The notes beneath the pieces were generated by a model, which was given only the letters and a program-made list of their open reading frames with translations, was not told the origin of the DNA and made no database searches. Shown here piece after piece: positions 35,497-47,264 of a stretch of DNA of 64,000 bases. This DNA comes from Odobenus rosmarus divergens (taxonomy: Eukaryota > Chordata > Mammalia > Carnivora > Odobenidae): the NCBI RefSeq assembly GCF_000321225.1, contig NW_004450330.1, positions 2,794,272 through 2,858,271 of the forward strand. The letters run 5' to 3'. Position 1 is the first letter of the stretch. Every line of letters starts with the position of its first letter. Made by a program: the position numbers and the translations under genes.

Positions 35497-36430
35497 ACTT
35501 TAAAACAAAAATCTCATGACTATTACTAAATGCTGAAATTCTTCAATATGGGAGAAATGGAATAAGAGAAGGCTTTTGGAACTATGTATCAATGCCTAAG
35601 TATGTCCCTTGTAAACTTACCCATTTGGGAGGCAAGGGGGAAGAGGAAAAGGAGGGTTGGAAATCTATGTCACAAAACAGCTTTAAAAATAGCTCTATTT
35701 TCCTAATCGGATATATGGAAAATTAGTTAAATTTAGAAGGAAAAAGAGAAAAATCTTCGGGGAGACTCCTGTACTTTTTTTCCAACAGGAAAACCAATTT
35801 CCTTACAAAAAGTTTTTCATTAGAAGTAGCCAAGCTAAACTGCACATCAGTCGAAGTAATGGATCAGTTGAGTCTAAGAAAAGATTAGAGACACAACTCC
35901 CAAAAAGTATAATTTGGGCTGCAATTGAATGAGTTAATGCTGATTGACTTGCAAGCTCTGTGTATGTAATTTCCTCTAGAGATTACCTAAATACAGTTTT
36001 CCAAACTTCTGTGAACATAGCACTATTACCAGCGTGGGACTCTCACAGTGACATGAAGTTAGACTTCCAGTGTCCTAAACAATTTCACTGGATTTGTATT
36101 CATTTCTAGATCTGGCTCAGGGAGATTTTTGGGGAAATCTCATATCCCAGTTGACTTAATGTGCAATTGAAAAAAATAGATATAAAAAACACTTCATTAA
36201 AAATGGAAAGTGATGCGTATATGTGTGTGTGTATAGGTATGTTTATAGATATATATATAATGTATATGTAATATACTGTTATTATTGATCTCATCTATCA
36301 TAAGTCTCAAACTTGTTGTATTGAGTGGTGGTTAACAAGAATTTGTTACAAGAGAGTGGGTTTCAAGGATGAAGTGGGTCATTAACACATTATGAAAAGC
36401 ATTTGCAGAGATCTAAGAATTAGAAAAAAT
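35497..36430. other. No recognised feature
   Basis: Intronic; TA/TG-rich stretch at about 36213-36275. Confidence 0.5.
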
Positions 36431-36434
36431 AGAT

Positions 36435-36595
36435 ACCATGCCCAGTTTTGACAAATACTAATGAATAGCACTGGAGGAAGTAATTTAACTTCTCTAACAC
36501 TCAGTTTTCTTATCCATAAAGTAGGATAATTTCTGTCCTTACCTATATTGTATGCTTGTGAAATACAAATGAAAACACTATGTGAAGAGAAGAAA
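36435..36595 (+). mobile_element. MIR fragment
   Basis: 'taatttaacttctctaacac', 'tcagttttcttatccataaa' and 'gtaggataatttctgtcctt' match the MIR core and 3' half. Confidence 0.65.
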
Positions 36596-36599
36596 AACT

Positions 36600-37564
36600 A
36601 TGGCAATAGTACATTTTGCCTATATTTCTAACATTAGAGTATCCTTCCTACATAAACAGGCCATTTTGAAATTCTTTCCTAAAGCATATGACATCCAGAA
36701 TAACCACTCTCCAAATGAGTCTCCATTTACTTTCCACTCGTAGAGGATAATGTTTACCTTTCCCTACATTCTTAATTTCTCTCTGCTGGGATAAGGCTGT
36801 AATTGCATTTAGCCCTGTGAAGCACAGTGGGTAACTTATCAAATAATCAGGTTATTGACTACTGTAGAGGCCTTAAATTTGTAACCTAGAATACCTTTTT
36901 TTTTTTTTGCTGCAAATTAAAAGTAACACACTGACGATCATGTCAGCAACTTATCTACATATATTAGAAGCCATTATTATCATAGCAATGGAGAAAATGA
37001 TCTTCAGAAATGTGATTATTGAATCACAGTCAATTAATTTGACAATACATTATGATCACTTCATGAAATCTCTTATCCAGTCATGACTGTCAATAGGGTA
37101 GTTTGGAGACTTAAAGAGGAGAGGCAAGACCCTCAAGAGGGCTAATATTCATTCTATAAAATAGAAGAAGTAAAGTTTAATTTGGGCAATTAAGAAACCT
37201 TTGGTCTCACAATACCTATTCTAAGGGATTGAGAAGGAGATCACTGTATAGGAAAGGCTAACCAGAGAAAAATTTTCCCACTAGCCATAAGAGTCCAGCT
37301 TCGGTGCTATTCTTCAGACCCCTGATACAGCGATAGAGATGAAGTGTAGTAGGGCCATTACCACACTGGTCAAGCCAGGTACTACCACTAAAACAGGCCA
37401 GGTGCACTTTGGAATTTCATGAGTCTATAAGAATTAGAGTCCTAGGTTTAAAGAAGAACTAAAAATCTCCAGTTTTCATACAGTTTTGGACTACTGGGGA
37501 CATAGGAAGTATCTGACATATTCTATTTGCCATCAAAGAAAGAGGTTGTATTAAAGATTTATAA
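36600..37564. other. No recognised feature
   Basis: Intronic; a T-run at 36898-36909. Nothing else recognised. Confidence 0.5.
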
Positions 37565-37569
37565 TGTGG

Positions 37570-37795
37570 TCATTCATTTTTAATTAACAGACTTTATTTA
37601 TTTATTTATTTTTGAGTAGGTTCAGATTCACATAAAGATTGAGTGGAAAGTACTCAAAATCTCAAAATATGTACCCATATAATCCCTCACTCCCACCCTC
37701 AGTATCCCCTATTATAAGCTAAGATTGATACATCATTATTAATTAAAGTCCATAGTTTACATTAGGTTTCACTCTTTGTGGACATTCTTAAGAAC
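37570..37795 (-). mobile_element. L1M-type 3' fragment, reverse
   Basis: 'gactttatttatttatttat', 'gtaggttcagattcacataa', 'gattgagtggaaagtactca' and 'ccatataatccctcactccc' resemble the reverse 3' end of old L1M elements. Confidence 0.5.
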
Positions 37796-38934
37796 ACTAA
37801 GCTTTTACTATAAGTTAACAAAATATTCAGTAGGAGTCTATGCTAGAAATAAGAATATTTATGAAATTATTTTGCTAAACTCTTCAGCATTCTAAAGAAA
37901 AAATAAAAATTGTTTTAATAAAGAAAGTGGGGAAATTTTTATTATGGATATAGATATATATTCTTATGATGAGAAAAAATTTTAATGGGAAATTGGGTTA
38001 ATGAATGAGCCTAATGCAATATAAAGCACAGGGTGGTGCTTGGCACAAAATAAAAGCTCAATAAATGTAGGCAATTGTCATCACTATAGTCAATACTTCT
38101 CATAGTTGTAGAACTTATTTAATGAGGGGGACCAAGCAATATACAGTATCCTTGAGAAGCTGAGGAAAAGATTGTGTAATCTACTTTACAAAGTACTGGA
38201 ACAGAGGTTCTAAAAAAAAAAAAAAAAAAAAAAGCCAGTAAAAATCAGGTCAAATTCATATAGATGTTAAAATCATACTTACATATTGGTGGAAGAAAAT
38301 GCAACAACAGGAAGGAGTCAAGAAATCATATGAAAATAAAGATTGTAGGTACCTATGATCCAGTAGCAATGACCTTCAAGATTACACTTGCTCACTGAAG
38401 CTAAAACAATGATGTCATCATTCATATTCATGATTCTGTTGCTAATGTAGCTTGCCAATTGGAAACATTTATAGCTACCTCTCATGCAGTGGAATTTAGT
38501 AAGTAAGGGTGAAATAGAGCAATAAAGCATCTCAGAACTATAGTTAAGATTGACTTCTACTCCTTTTATTGGGGCCATTTCATTTTAATGACATCAGAAT
38601 GTAATTGCTAAATCAGATTAAGCACCTCCCACCCTGGTAGTGCTAAAACCCTTAGACCAGAACATTGGGCATTTCTCACTGTGATGGTTCTGTGTGCCTA
38701 ACAGTGTTCAACCAATTATCTTCTACATAATACACATACAATATTTGACCCAGACATGTACACAGACACAGATTGCCATTTAAATCTTGTGGCTTAAATT
38801 ATAAAATTAATTGATTTGGTTTAGTTTCAAAGATGCCTGAATAATATGGATTAAATATAAGTTAAAATTATCTTGATTCTTATAAGTCTGTCCTTACTAA
38901 ATCCTAAGTAAGGTATTAAATCTTTTTACCAGTT
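37796..38934. other. Mostly unique; MIR 3' remnant and a poly-A tract
   Basis: 'ggtgcttggcacaaaataaa' with 'agctcaataaatgtaggcaa' at about 38030-38075 is a MIR end. A23 runs at 38212-38234 with no attached element. No exon. Confidence 0.5.
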
Positions 38935-38937
38935 TGG

Positions 38938-39063
38938 GAGTACAATATAGCAATTTCACCTAGGGCTTTTGGTAATATGCAGATTGGGATTCCAGAAGTC
39001 TCAGTTGAGACCTAAGACTATAGGTCTAATAAGCTCCAGGTGCTGCTGATGCTCCTCTAGGTC
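38938..39063. mobile_element. MER5/MER20-like MITE remnant
   Basis: 'aatatgcagattgggattcc' and 'taataagctccaggtgctgc' with 'tgatgctcctctaggtcaaa' resemble Charlie-group MITEs. A SINE has inserted at its right end. Confidence 0.5.
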
Positions 39064-39306
39064 AAAGGATGCATTTTATTTATTTATTTTTTTTTTTTTT
39101 AAAGATTTTATTTATTTATTTGAGAGAGAGAGAATGAGAGAGATAGAGAGCACGAGAGGGAAGAGGGTCAGAGGGAGAAGCAGACTCCCTGCTGAGCAGG
39201 GAGCCCGATGTGGGATTCGATCCTGGGACTCCAGGATCATGACCTGAGCCGAAGGCAGTTGCTTAACCAACTGAGCCACCCAGGCGCCCCAAAAGGATGC
39301 ATTTTA
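39064..39306 (-). mobile_element. Young Can-SINE, reverse, 15-bp target-site duplication
   Basis: aaaggatgcatttta is repeated exactly at 39064-39078 and 39292-39306. The body (39079-39291) has a long T-rich tail and the cagactccctgctgagcagg form, with an intact head ccacccaggcgcccc. Confidence 0.96.
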
Positions 39307-39319
39307 AGTTGCAATGGTG

Positions 39320-39510
39320 AGTGTAGCTAGCATACAAGCTCTGGAGTCAGTCACACCTTGGAAGTTACTTAGGCAAACTGAGTTTCAGACTTCTTACTTA
39401 AAAAAAGGGAACAATAGAAATATCTATTTCTACTCTTTGTTGTGAAGATGAAATGAGATGATGAATGCAGAATGGTAGTTCAAAGCCAGGAACACAGAAA
39501 ATGGACCACA
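39320..39510 (+). mobile_element. MIR
   Basis: 'tacaagctctggagtcagtc', 'gaagttacttaggcaaactg' and 'tgttgtgaagatgaaatgag' follow the MIR consensus with small deletions. Confidence 0.65.
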
Positions 39511-39789
39511 TAGCTAGCTCTTGTTGTAACTTGTTATTTCCACTACCTCTTTGACAGTGAAAGGATATGCATTTCTCAAATCTTTTCATTAATTCATTGA
39601 TTCACTTGGCAATACATTAACTCTTACTGACTCTTACTAAAAGTGAGGACATAACTAAGAGGTTAAGTCTACTAGGGAACATAAAACAAGGATGGAAGGG
39701 AATAGCACATGAGGCCCCTACTGTACTAGATTTGAAAGTCAAATGCAGAGTGAGCTTATGGTTAAAGCCAAAAAATTGATGGTCACTCA

Positions 39790-40540
39790 TAATAGCCTTT
39801 ATTTCTCTAAATCTGTTCAAAAGCCATGCCCTGTCAGTTTCATCTCCCAGTCTGCTCTCAGATCCAACCAAGGAGTCTCTGGGTTTAAACTAACATCACC
39901 TCCTAACTCCTCTCTTGCATACTACCTCGACCTCTTCTCATCCATTTTTATACTCTAGTCAGAGTGACCTTTTAAAAATACATCTCCCCCACTTAGCACC
40001 CTGCAGCCTACAGAATCATGTCCAAACTCCTGAATAAGGTTTGAGGTTAATTGGCTAACTTCCCCCTCCATGTCACCTTTATCTCCTACTGTTTCTTGTC
40101 CATGGTCCGGCCTCCCTGGACAAAAGGCAGGACTGATGTTCCATCTTGCTATTAGCCTCCCACATGCTATCCTCTCTGCCTGAAATGGCTTCTCCCAGAT
40201 TTTTGCCTAGCTACCTCCTTTGAAATAAATGTAAGATCTCAGGTTAGCAGTCATTTCCCCAGAAGCCTCTTCTGGCCCCCTGAGTGTGCTCCCATGGCCC
40301 CTTCCACCTACCTTGTCGTAGCTCTCACCACACCAGACCCTTCCCTCACACAGATCCTCCAAGTTTATGACCTCTTTTGCACCATTCACTTCTTGCTCAC
40401 ACTTACTGCAGTTGTGCTTTTGCCCCCCTCATAGACTATAAACTCCAGGCTACCTGGAACTGGGCCATTTTCTTACTCATCAAGACTGCTCAATTGCAAC
40501 ACTCAGGAAATAAAATGTTGAAAATGCAACTATTTATAAT
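39790..40540 (+). mobile_element. L2 LINE 3' half
   Basis: 'catcacctcctaactcctct', 'agagtgaccttttaaaaata', 'catgtccaaactcctgaata', 'ctgcctgaaatggcttctcc', 'agcagtcatttccccagaag' and 'tatgacctcttttgcaccat' follow L2 ORF2 and 3' UTR in order. No intact frame. Confidence 0.8.
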
Positions 40541-40544
40541 ATAA

Positions 40545-41400
40545 TACAATATTCTTAGGACTAAATGGAATAAAAGTTGTGCAAGACTCTTAGAGTGAAA
40601 ACTTCCAATCTTTATTGAATGACTTAAAGAAAACAAAAAAGGGAGATACCAGATTTTAAGAACAAAAAGACAGTATCATATATATGTCAGTTCTCCCTAA
40701 ACTCATCTATGGATTTGATGCAATTCTAATCAAAATACCAACATAGTGAGTCAAAAAATTAGATAAGATTTTATAATAAAAGAAAAAGATCCAAATAGTT
40801 ATGATACTTATGAAGAATAATGTAGGGAAATAAGATTTATCCTATTAGATATCAAGAGTTAACAACTAAAAGGCAGTAATAATTAAAATAGTGTGGTATT
40901 GTCACTAGGGTAGAGAATTTGATCATGAAGTCTGACAACAGTAAGCATTAGCGAGGATGTGGTGCAGTGGAAATGCTTACACATGCTGGTGGGGACACCA
41001 CTTTGGAAAACAATTCAGTATTGCAAATTCCACTCCAAGTTCATTACTTAAAGGATCTTTTACATGGGCCCCAGGGGTCTTGTACAAGAATATTCAAAAT
41101 GGAAGCAACTCTGCCCATAGGAGAATAGGTACAGTGTGGAATATTCACATATTTGTATATTATCAATAAAAGTGAATGAACTATAGCGGAAAACCATAAC
41201 ATGGATGGATTTTAGAAAAACTGTGAGTGGGAAAAAAGCAAATGGCTTGACAACAAAGAGTATGATAATATTTTTATAAAGCTCAAAAGAACATGGAAAA
41301 ACTATAAATAAAATTCAGGATAAGATTTACCCCTAGGGATGGGAGAGAATGGAGAATAAGGAAGAATATACAGGTAAGTTTGAGAGTTTGGATAATGTAT
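40545..41400 (+). mobile_element. L1M/HAL1-type fragment
   Basis: 'gatttgatgcaattctaatc', 'gtgtggtattgtcactaggg', 'agcattagcgaggatgtggt', 'ttacacatgctggtggggac', 'gtacaagaatattcaaaatg' and 'aaccataacatggatggatt' are typical of the L1 ORF2 end and beyond. Degenerate. Confidence 0.75.
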
Positions 41401-42140
41401 AGTTCGGTGAAGAATTCCATGGGCTTCCATATTTAAGAAATTCTTCAAGACCTTGGAAGGGTGCAATAAAACCCATGTGGCATAGTTCCTTAACTTTATT
41501 TCTTCTTAAACTATTCAAGAAAAGTGAGTAAGTTGCCAAGATCAAGCTTTTGCCATCTCTAAAGCTACCCCCTTTTCCAAACCACCACCACCTGCCAAAT
41601 GAATGTGGATGCGAACCAGGCTTGACATGACAGCCCCTTACAAGGGAAGTGTAGCTGTGGAAGAAACCCCCTCAGTGGAGATGCTTTTACATTTATAGCT
41701 AAAATGGCCACATTTCCACCTCCACATTCTCCGCATCACTGGTGGTAAAAAGAGCCAACTGAAGTTCTCAAATTAAATAAAACTTCTCCATAATTGCCTG
41801 CTCTAGCTGAGCAAAGGCCAATTTTCCATGAATGTCCCTTAGTAGCATAAAACTTACCTCCTTTGAGCTTTATATATATCTTTCCATAAAAATTTTATAT
41901 CCAAACACAGAGCATTATGAGATACTTCTTAGTAAGTCACTTAAGTCATCAGGCTAGGAATCCACTGTTACTGCTTTTGGAACATCAGGAAGCCTAACAG
42001 AAGAGGCCAATGAGTTAGGCCCTCTATGGTTGACTTGATTTTACAACATGTTTTCCTTTTATAGCCATAGGTTTATTCCAGGTTCTGAATCCCATTTGCT
42101 ACTGCAAGCTCTTACCTTGAAATCTCTGAAGATATTTTAT
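41401..42140. other. No recognised feature
   Basis: Intronic sequence; nothing recognised. Confidence 0.5.
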
Positions 42141-42149
42141 AATTCCTTC

Positions 42150-42742
42150 CTGTGGTAGATTATTTGCAAATATGACCACAATAATTCTTCCCATCCCTGT
42201 ATGCATACACCTTTGTAATGTGATTTCATCATACCTCCCCATCAAGAGCTGAAGCCTCTTTCCCCATGCCTTGAATCTTGGCTGCTCTTGTGATAATCCT
42301 ACCAATACAACATGGTGAAAGTGATAATGTGTGACTTCTGGGACTAGGCCTTAGGAAGTCTTTCATTTCTGTTCCTATCATCTTAGATTGCTGCCCCAAG
42401 ACCACCATGGGAAAAAGCCAGGGCTAGCCTACTGGGAGATGAGAGGCTTCATGGAACAGAGCTGAGTCCCCAGACCAACTAGCCAAGAGTCAGAATCAGC
42501 CACCAGACATTTGAGTGAGCCTATCTTAGACCACCTGATCTCAGTCAATCCCCAGATGACTGTGGTCACGTAAGTGACCCCAGATGACTGTAGTCACGTA
42601 AGTGACCCCAGATGAGAACCACAGAACTGCCCAGGTGAGTTGAACCTAAACTATTGAGCCACGAAATTATGAATAAAATGGTTGTTGTCTTAAGCCACTA
42701 AGTTTTGGGAGTGGTTTGTTACAAAGCAATAGATAACTGATA
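42150..42742 (+). mobile_element. MLT1-type LTR with internal tandem duplication
   Basis: 'ctgtggtagattatttgcaa', 'ccttgaatcttggctgctct', 'cagagctgagtccccagacc' and 'gtcttaagccactaagtttt' followed by 'acaaagcaatagataactga' mark a MaLR LTR of the MLT1 group. It carries a 28-bp tandem duplication at 42550-42605. Confidence 0.7.
42550..42615 (+). repeat. 28-bp tandem repeat, two copies plus a partial third
   Basis: Units at 42550-42577 and 42578-42605 differ only at one base (tgtGgtcacg versus tgtAgtcacg). A third partial unit (ccccagatga) follows to 42615. It lies inside an MLT1-type LTR. Confidence 0.9.
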
Positions 42743-42780
42743 CCCTTCCCTTATTTTTTTTAATCTTTTATCCCAATGGG

Positions 42781-42820
42781 GTGTGGTGGTGGTGGTGGTG
42801 GTGTGTGTGTGTGTGTGTAT
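42781..42820 (+). repeat. (TGG)n-(TG)n compound microsatellite
   Basis: About six TGG units followed by eight TG units. It begins a short distance after the LTR end. Confidence 0.9.
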
Positions 42821-44025
42821 AAAGGCTTAGCCACATTAATATAGCTCTTCCATCAGATTTTGGACACATTGAAAAAAATGTTGATTCTGTGCTTGAGGAT
42901 ACTGAAGAATGAAGGTAAACTGGATAATTCCAAGACTTTGAATATTTCATTTAAAAGGAATCCCATAGCTAGAATCTTTTAGTATAGATTGTTTAATAAT
43001 GAGACTTCTCAGGTAAATTCTTTTCTCAGAAAGAGTATGTTTCAATTATGCTTATACATTTTTTTTCTTTCATTAGCAGACTTTTTTTTTTCACCTTAAC
43101 AGTCTAACATATTTTTTTCCTTTTACATGACATTCAACATTTCTTAATTTGGAGTTAGGTTTTATTTGTTTCCTTTTTGATTCTTTCAGAACTTATTTTT
43201 CTCTGTCCTGTTCTGTCATTCTCATCCCTGACATCTTCTAAGGGTGTGATAGTAGAACTATGCATTAGATTGGTGACTCTTGCAAAGATCCATATGGCTC
43301 TGACAACTCCTTTACCTCCAAGCTACCTCTCTGATGTTCTCCACAGTCCCCTCCTCTTTACCTTTTGTTTCTTTTCATTAAAAACTTCACTCTCCTCTCT
43401 GCTGCCAGAAATACAGTCCACGCATGCTGTGATATGGAGATGAGAAACGACACTGCTAAGCAGCTTGGGCTATACTTGACAGATTAGAGATTATTTTTTC
43501 TTATTTGGCTGTGTCAGGGCAGCAGTGTATTTATTTTTCTCTTTGACACCAGTGACAGCTATTACTGTGCCAGCTCCGAATCCAGAGAATAAATGAATGC
43601 ACAGAGGAGGCATGGGGCCTTCCAGTCTGACACAACACAGCCTCCCCGAACTCTGCTGTTTTGCAGTCTACTGAAAATGGAGTCTCAGAGAGCAGCAGCC
43701 CAGACACTGTCTCATGGGATGATGAGAAAAACATGGTTGGGAGGGAGAGGGAGGGGGAGAGGAAAAGGAAGAAAGAGGGTGGAGATAAATGAGAGAAGAG
43801 AAGAGAAATATAGGGTTTTGTGGTTGATAAGAATTAACCAGGGGGATACTGGCAAATACACTCTTGGCGCCTTTGCCTCACTGCTACTGCCTGCCAAACT
43901 GACTTGTTCTTATTAAAACACACAAAAAGAAACAATAAAAGAATCAGTGTTTCCCAGAAATGGAAAGAAGCAGTATTATCAAGCAGAGTTTTGTAAATCT
44001 ATTAAATAACTCCTTTTATTTGTTT
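42821..44025. other. Unique sequence with a G-rich tract
   Basis: T-rich tracts lie at 43060-43115. A G-rich run at 43739-43757 could form a G-quadruplex. No exon or transposon recognised. Confidence 0.5.
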
Positions 44026-44029
44026 TTTC

Positions 44030-44640
44030 TTTTATTTTCTTTTTAACATAATTGATACATGCAAGAGAATATATACAAAATATATGCAAGTTATATAAAA
44101 CACCTGAAAACACACTGCAATCCATGAGCCAGAATATTACCAATAGCTTCTTTCTTCTATGTGTTTCTTTCCATCCCATTCTTTTCCCTCTCCCCCAGAA
44201 ATTACCACTTCTCTGAATTTTTGTTTTGAATTCCCTCCTTATTACACAGATGCATATATGCTTTCTTACCTACATGTATGCATGCTTAATACTGTTTAAT
44301 CTTCATCATCTAAGGACATTAGAAAAATGTTGTCATACTGCATGTAGTCTTAGGGGACTTGATTTATTGATCTTACATTAAGTTTCTGAAATTCATCCAC
44401 ACTATCAAAAGCAACTTTATTTCATTGTTTTTTACTGCTGCGTAATATCATGTTATACAGATTTATTTGCCCATTCTCCTTTTAGTGAAATATGAGTTAT
44501 TTCCAAGTTTTTGCTATTGTGAACAATGCTTCTACAAATATTTTTATATGTCTCCCAGTGCACATGTGCAAGTGGGTTCCTAAGGAAAATACTAAGAAAG
44601 AGTATTAGAGTTATAGGCATGCCAACATGAACAAAGTATA
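44030..44640 (-). mobile_element. L1M 3' fragment, reverse
   Basis: 'tttaacataattgatacatg', 'gaaattcatccacactatca', 'ttttactgctgcgtaatatc', 'gcccattctccttttagtga', 'ttgctattgtgaacaatgct' and 'gtgcacatgtgcaagtgggt' match the reverse L1 3' end. Confidence 0.75.
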
Positions 44641-44689
44641 AAGAATATATTTATAAATTTAAAAATTATATACTCCTAGATATGTACAT

Positions 44690-45567
44690 TAGAGTAAATT
44701 TATAAGAGTTAAAAAGTAATAACAGGGAATCCTGAAGAAGAGCATCCTTTTTGCCTTATCCTATAAGATACAAAGACTTATAATGAAGCTATAGCAATTA
44801 AGACAGTGAGATATTAGTGCAGAGATGGATTATAGACCAAACAAACAGAATTAAGGGTCTAGAAACAGAAACCACAACACATAGTACAAGAGGCATAGTA
44901 GATCCTGGGGAATGGCAGGACTAAACAATAAGTGATGTTAGAATAATTGGTTATCTATCTGAAGAAGAAAAATTGGTTGTCTATTTTGTATCATGTACAA
45001 AAAAATCGGTTCCAGAAAATGAAACTACTGTAAAAGGCAAAACTCTAAAACACTTTAGAAGAAAATATATTTCTGACTCTGGGGTAAGAAAGGCTTTGTT
45101 AAGCAAAACACAAAAATGCTAACCATAAAAGAAAAAATTTATATATTTGACTACATTAAATTTCAGAACTTCTGTTCAATAAAAGACATCATGAACAAAC
45201 TAAAAGCATAAGACACAAACTAGGAGAAAATATTTGCAACATACATAGGGATATGGATTAATATATAAAGAAACATGGCAACTCAATGAAATATGAAACA
45301 TATAAAGAAATGTGGCAAATTAATGAAAATGAAAATATGACAAAACAATTTAGCAGGAAAATGGAGAAAAAGTTTGAGTAGGTAACATATGAAAATACAA
45401 TCAACTTCATTAAGAATCAGGGAAATACAAATAAAGACCACAATATAATAATTTCATTTCACACCTATTAGATTGCCAAAAAAATTAAGAGGAAAAATTG
45501 GTACAACTGCTTTGGAAAATGATCTGGCATTATTCTGTAAAAACGAATGTTCACTTATAGACCCTAC
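44690..45567 (+). mobile_element. L1M ORF2 3' fragment, interrupted by a SINE
   Basis: 'gaagctatagcaattaagac', 'gatattagtgcagagatgga', 'gattatagaccaaacaaaca', 'gactacattaaatttcagaa', 'gacacaaactaggagaaaat' and 'cacacctattagattgccaa' follow the L1 ORF2 C-terminal region, then 'tggaaaatgatctggcatta' of the 3' part. A SINE cuts its right end. Confidence 0.75.
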
Positions 45568-45796
45568 CACCTGGCATTTCTTTTTCTTGTCTTTTTTTTT
45601 AAGATTTTATTTATTTATTTGACAGAGAGACAGCGAGAGAGAGAACACAAGCAGGGGGAGTGGGAGAGGGAGAAGCAGGCTTCCCACGGAGCAGGGAGCC
45701 TGATGCGGGGCTCCATCCCAGGACCCTGGGACCATGACCTGAGTCGAAGGCAGACGCTTAACAACTGAGCCACCCAGGCACCTCTCACCTGGCATT
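45568..45796 (-). mobile_element. Can-SINE, reverse, 11-bp target-site duplication
   Basis: cacctggcatt is repeated at 45568-45578 and 45786-45796. The body (about 45592-45785) has the caggcttcccacggagcagg form and the head ccacccaggcacct. About 13 T-rich bases (45579-45591) separate the left duplication from the pure T-run. Confidence 0.94.
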
Positions 45797-46915
45797 AGGT
45801 ATACATATGGGATGGCCACCAAGTCTGGGAACACAGATAAATACCTAATAACTGGTTTATTGTTATTATATTATAGCACATGATAAAATAATGGCACGCA
45901 TATTTCCAGACTTTATGATCACCCTGAATGCAGCCTAGAGACTTCTTCAGTTCTAATTAAATACAATAATATGTAAGACCCTTCCCATCCCAACTATCTC
46001 TGCTAAGGCTCTTGAAAACATACTAGTTCTTGTGTTTGTGGGTTGCAATTCTCTAGAAAAGTCTGACTAAACAGTGAACTCTATGCAGACTTTCTCCAAT
46101 GAAAATTCATGGAGAATCTAAGGAGATTCACTGCCTCCCCAAAGTCTTTCTATACTACCTCAGGATCCATGTTTTCTGGGTTAAGAACTCTCTTCTGGGT
46201 CATTCTCTTTCAAGGGCTAGAATTTAAGGAACTGAGGTATGGCTTGGCCTCCATCTAGGAACTATACCTGTTCAGGTTTTGATTCCAGACTAGCAAATGT
46301 GTTCCTTCTTCCAGGTTTAGGAGTCAGCATTTTGAGAATACTGACACTCACCATACCTTAACCTAGTTAAGGACAGAGCAGCAGCAATTCCAGAACCAGA
46401 GCCAAGGGTACTTAGGCCTAAAGGTCCCCAGGTCAGCAGGCATTATGATACCAGAAGGCAGGGCAAGAGCTTCCATGAGGCCCTTCACTCATATGCCTGA
46501 TGGACAGATGGGCAGAGTGTCAGGCTCAGCTTCTATGGTGTGCATATAAGGAGCCCAACGGGAAAATCAATACTCCTGAGGAATGTTGATATGAATAATA
46601 TAAACAACCTCACATTTATGAATCCAGGTTATTCAGAGCAGATTACCCAGAATCCAGCAATTCTAACCAAGTAAAATGAATTCATATCATACCTCTAACT
46701 ACCTCCATTAGGAAGAGACAGGTACCATTTCTACTTTGCAATTATATTTACAGTTCATTCTTAAATATTCAGATTTTTTATAATTGTCAGCCATCATGAT
46801 AAATGTAAGAATGTGAAATTATGGAGGATATGATTGGTCTGACATATATAATTACTAACTGCAAAACACTATAGAAATGTAAAGTATCATATTAGGAAAA
46901 GGAGCGGGATAAGGA
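45797..46915. other. No recognised feature
   Basis: About 1.1 kb of intronic sequence, moderately GC-rich around 46080-46560, without a recognised repeat or exon. Confidence 0.45.
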
Positions 46916-46916
46916 G

Positions 46917-47150
46917 ATTTTAAGATTGTGTGTTTTGAAGTGAGACTGGGTTTGCCATTTACTACCATTCACTTATTGCGCAACCTCGGGCAAATCTCAA
47001 CCACAGCATCCTTCCATGTAAAGTAAGGGTAATAGCACCTATCTCACAGGGACACTGTGAGAATAAAATGAGACAATGTAAGAAGCATAGGTCAGTGTCT
47101 GGCACATGGGATGAGGTTTAAAAAGTAAGTTATTCTTAAAATTAACACCC
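46917..47150 (+). mobile_element. MIR
   Basis: 'tgagactgggtttgccattt', 'gcgcaacctcgggcaaatct', 'aatagcacctatctcacagg', 'agaataaaatgagacaatgt' and 'agtgtctggcacatgggatg' follow MIR nearly end to end. Confidence 0.8.
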
Positions 47151-47264
47151 CATTCTTCATTATTTAGATCCATGTCCCTTTCTCCAAGTATTTTTGAAAT
47201 TATGGAGTTTGTTTTAATTCCTCACTTACAGAAAAACTAAAAGAATATAATTTTCATTACTCCT

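Noticed and set aside
38212..38234. A23 tract as another tail-only insertion
   Set aside because: The flanks (gaggttct and gccagtaaa) share no direct repeat, so simple expansion is more likely.
42550..42605. Tandem 28-bp units as a possible CRISPR-like array
   Set aside because: Units are directly adjacent without spacers, only two full copies, in a mammalian LTR.
43712..43916. Gly/Arg-rich and Pro/Leu-rich frames
   Set aside because: Translations of the G-rich low-complexity tract on both strands.
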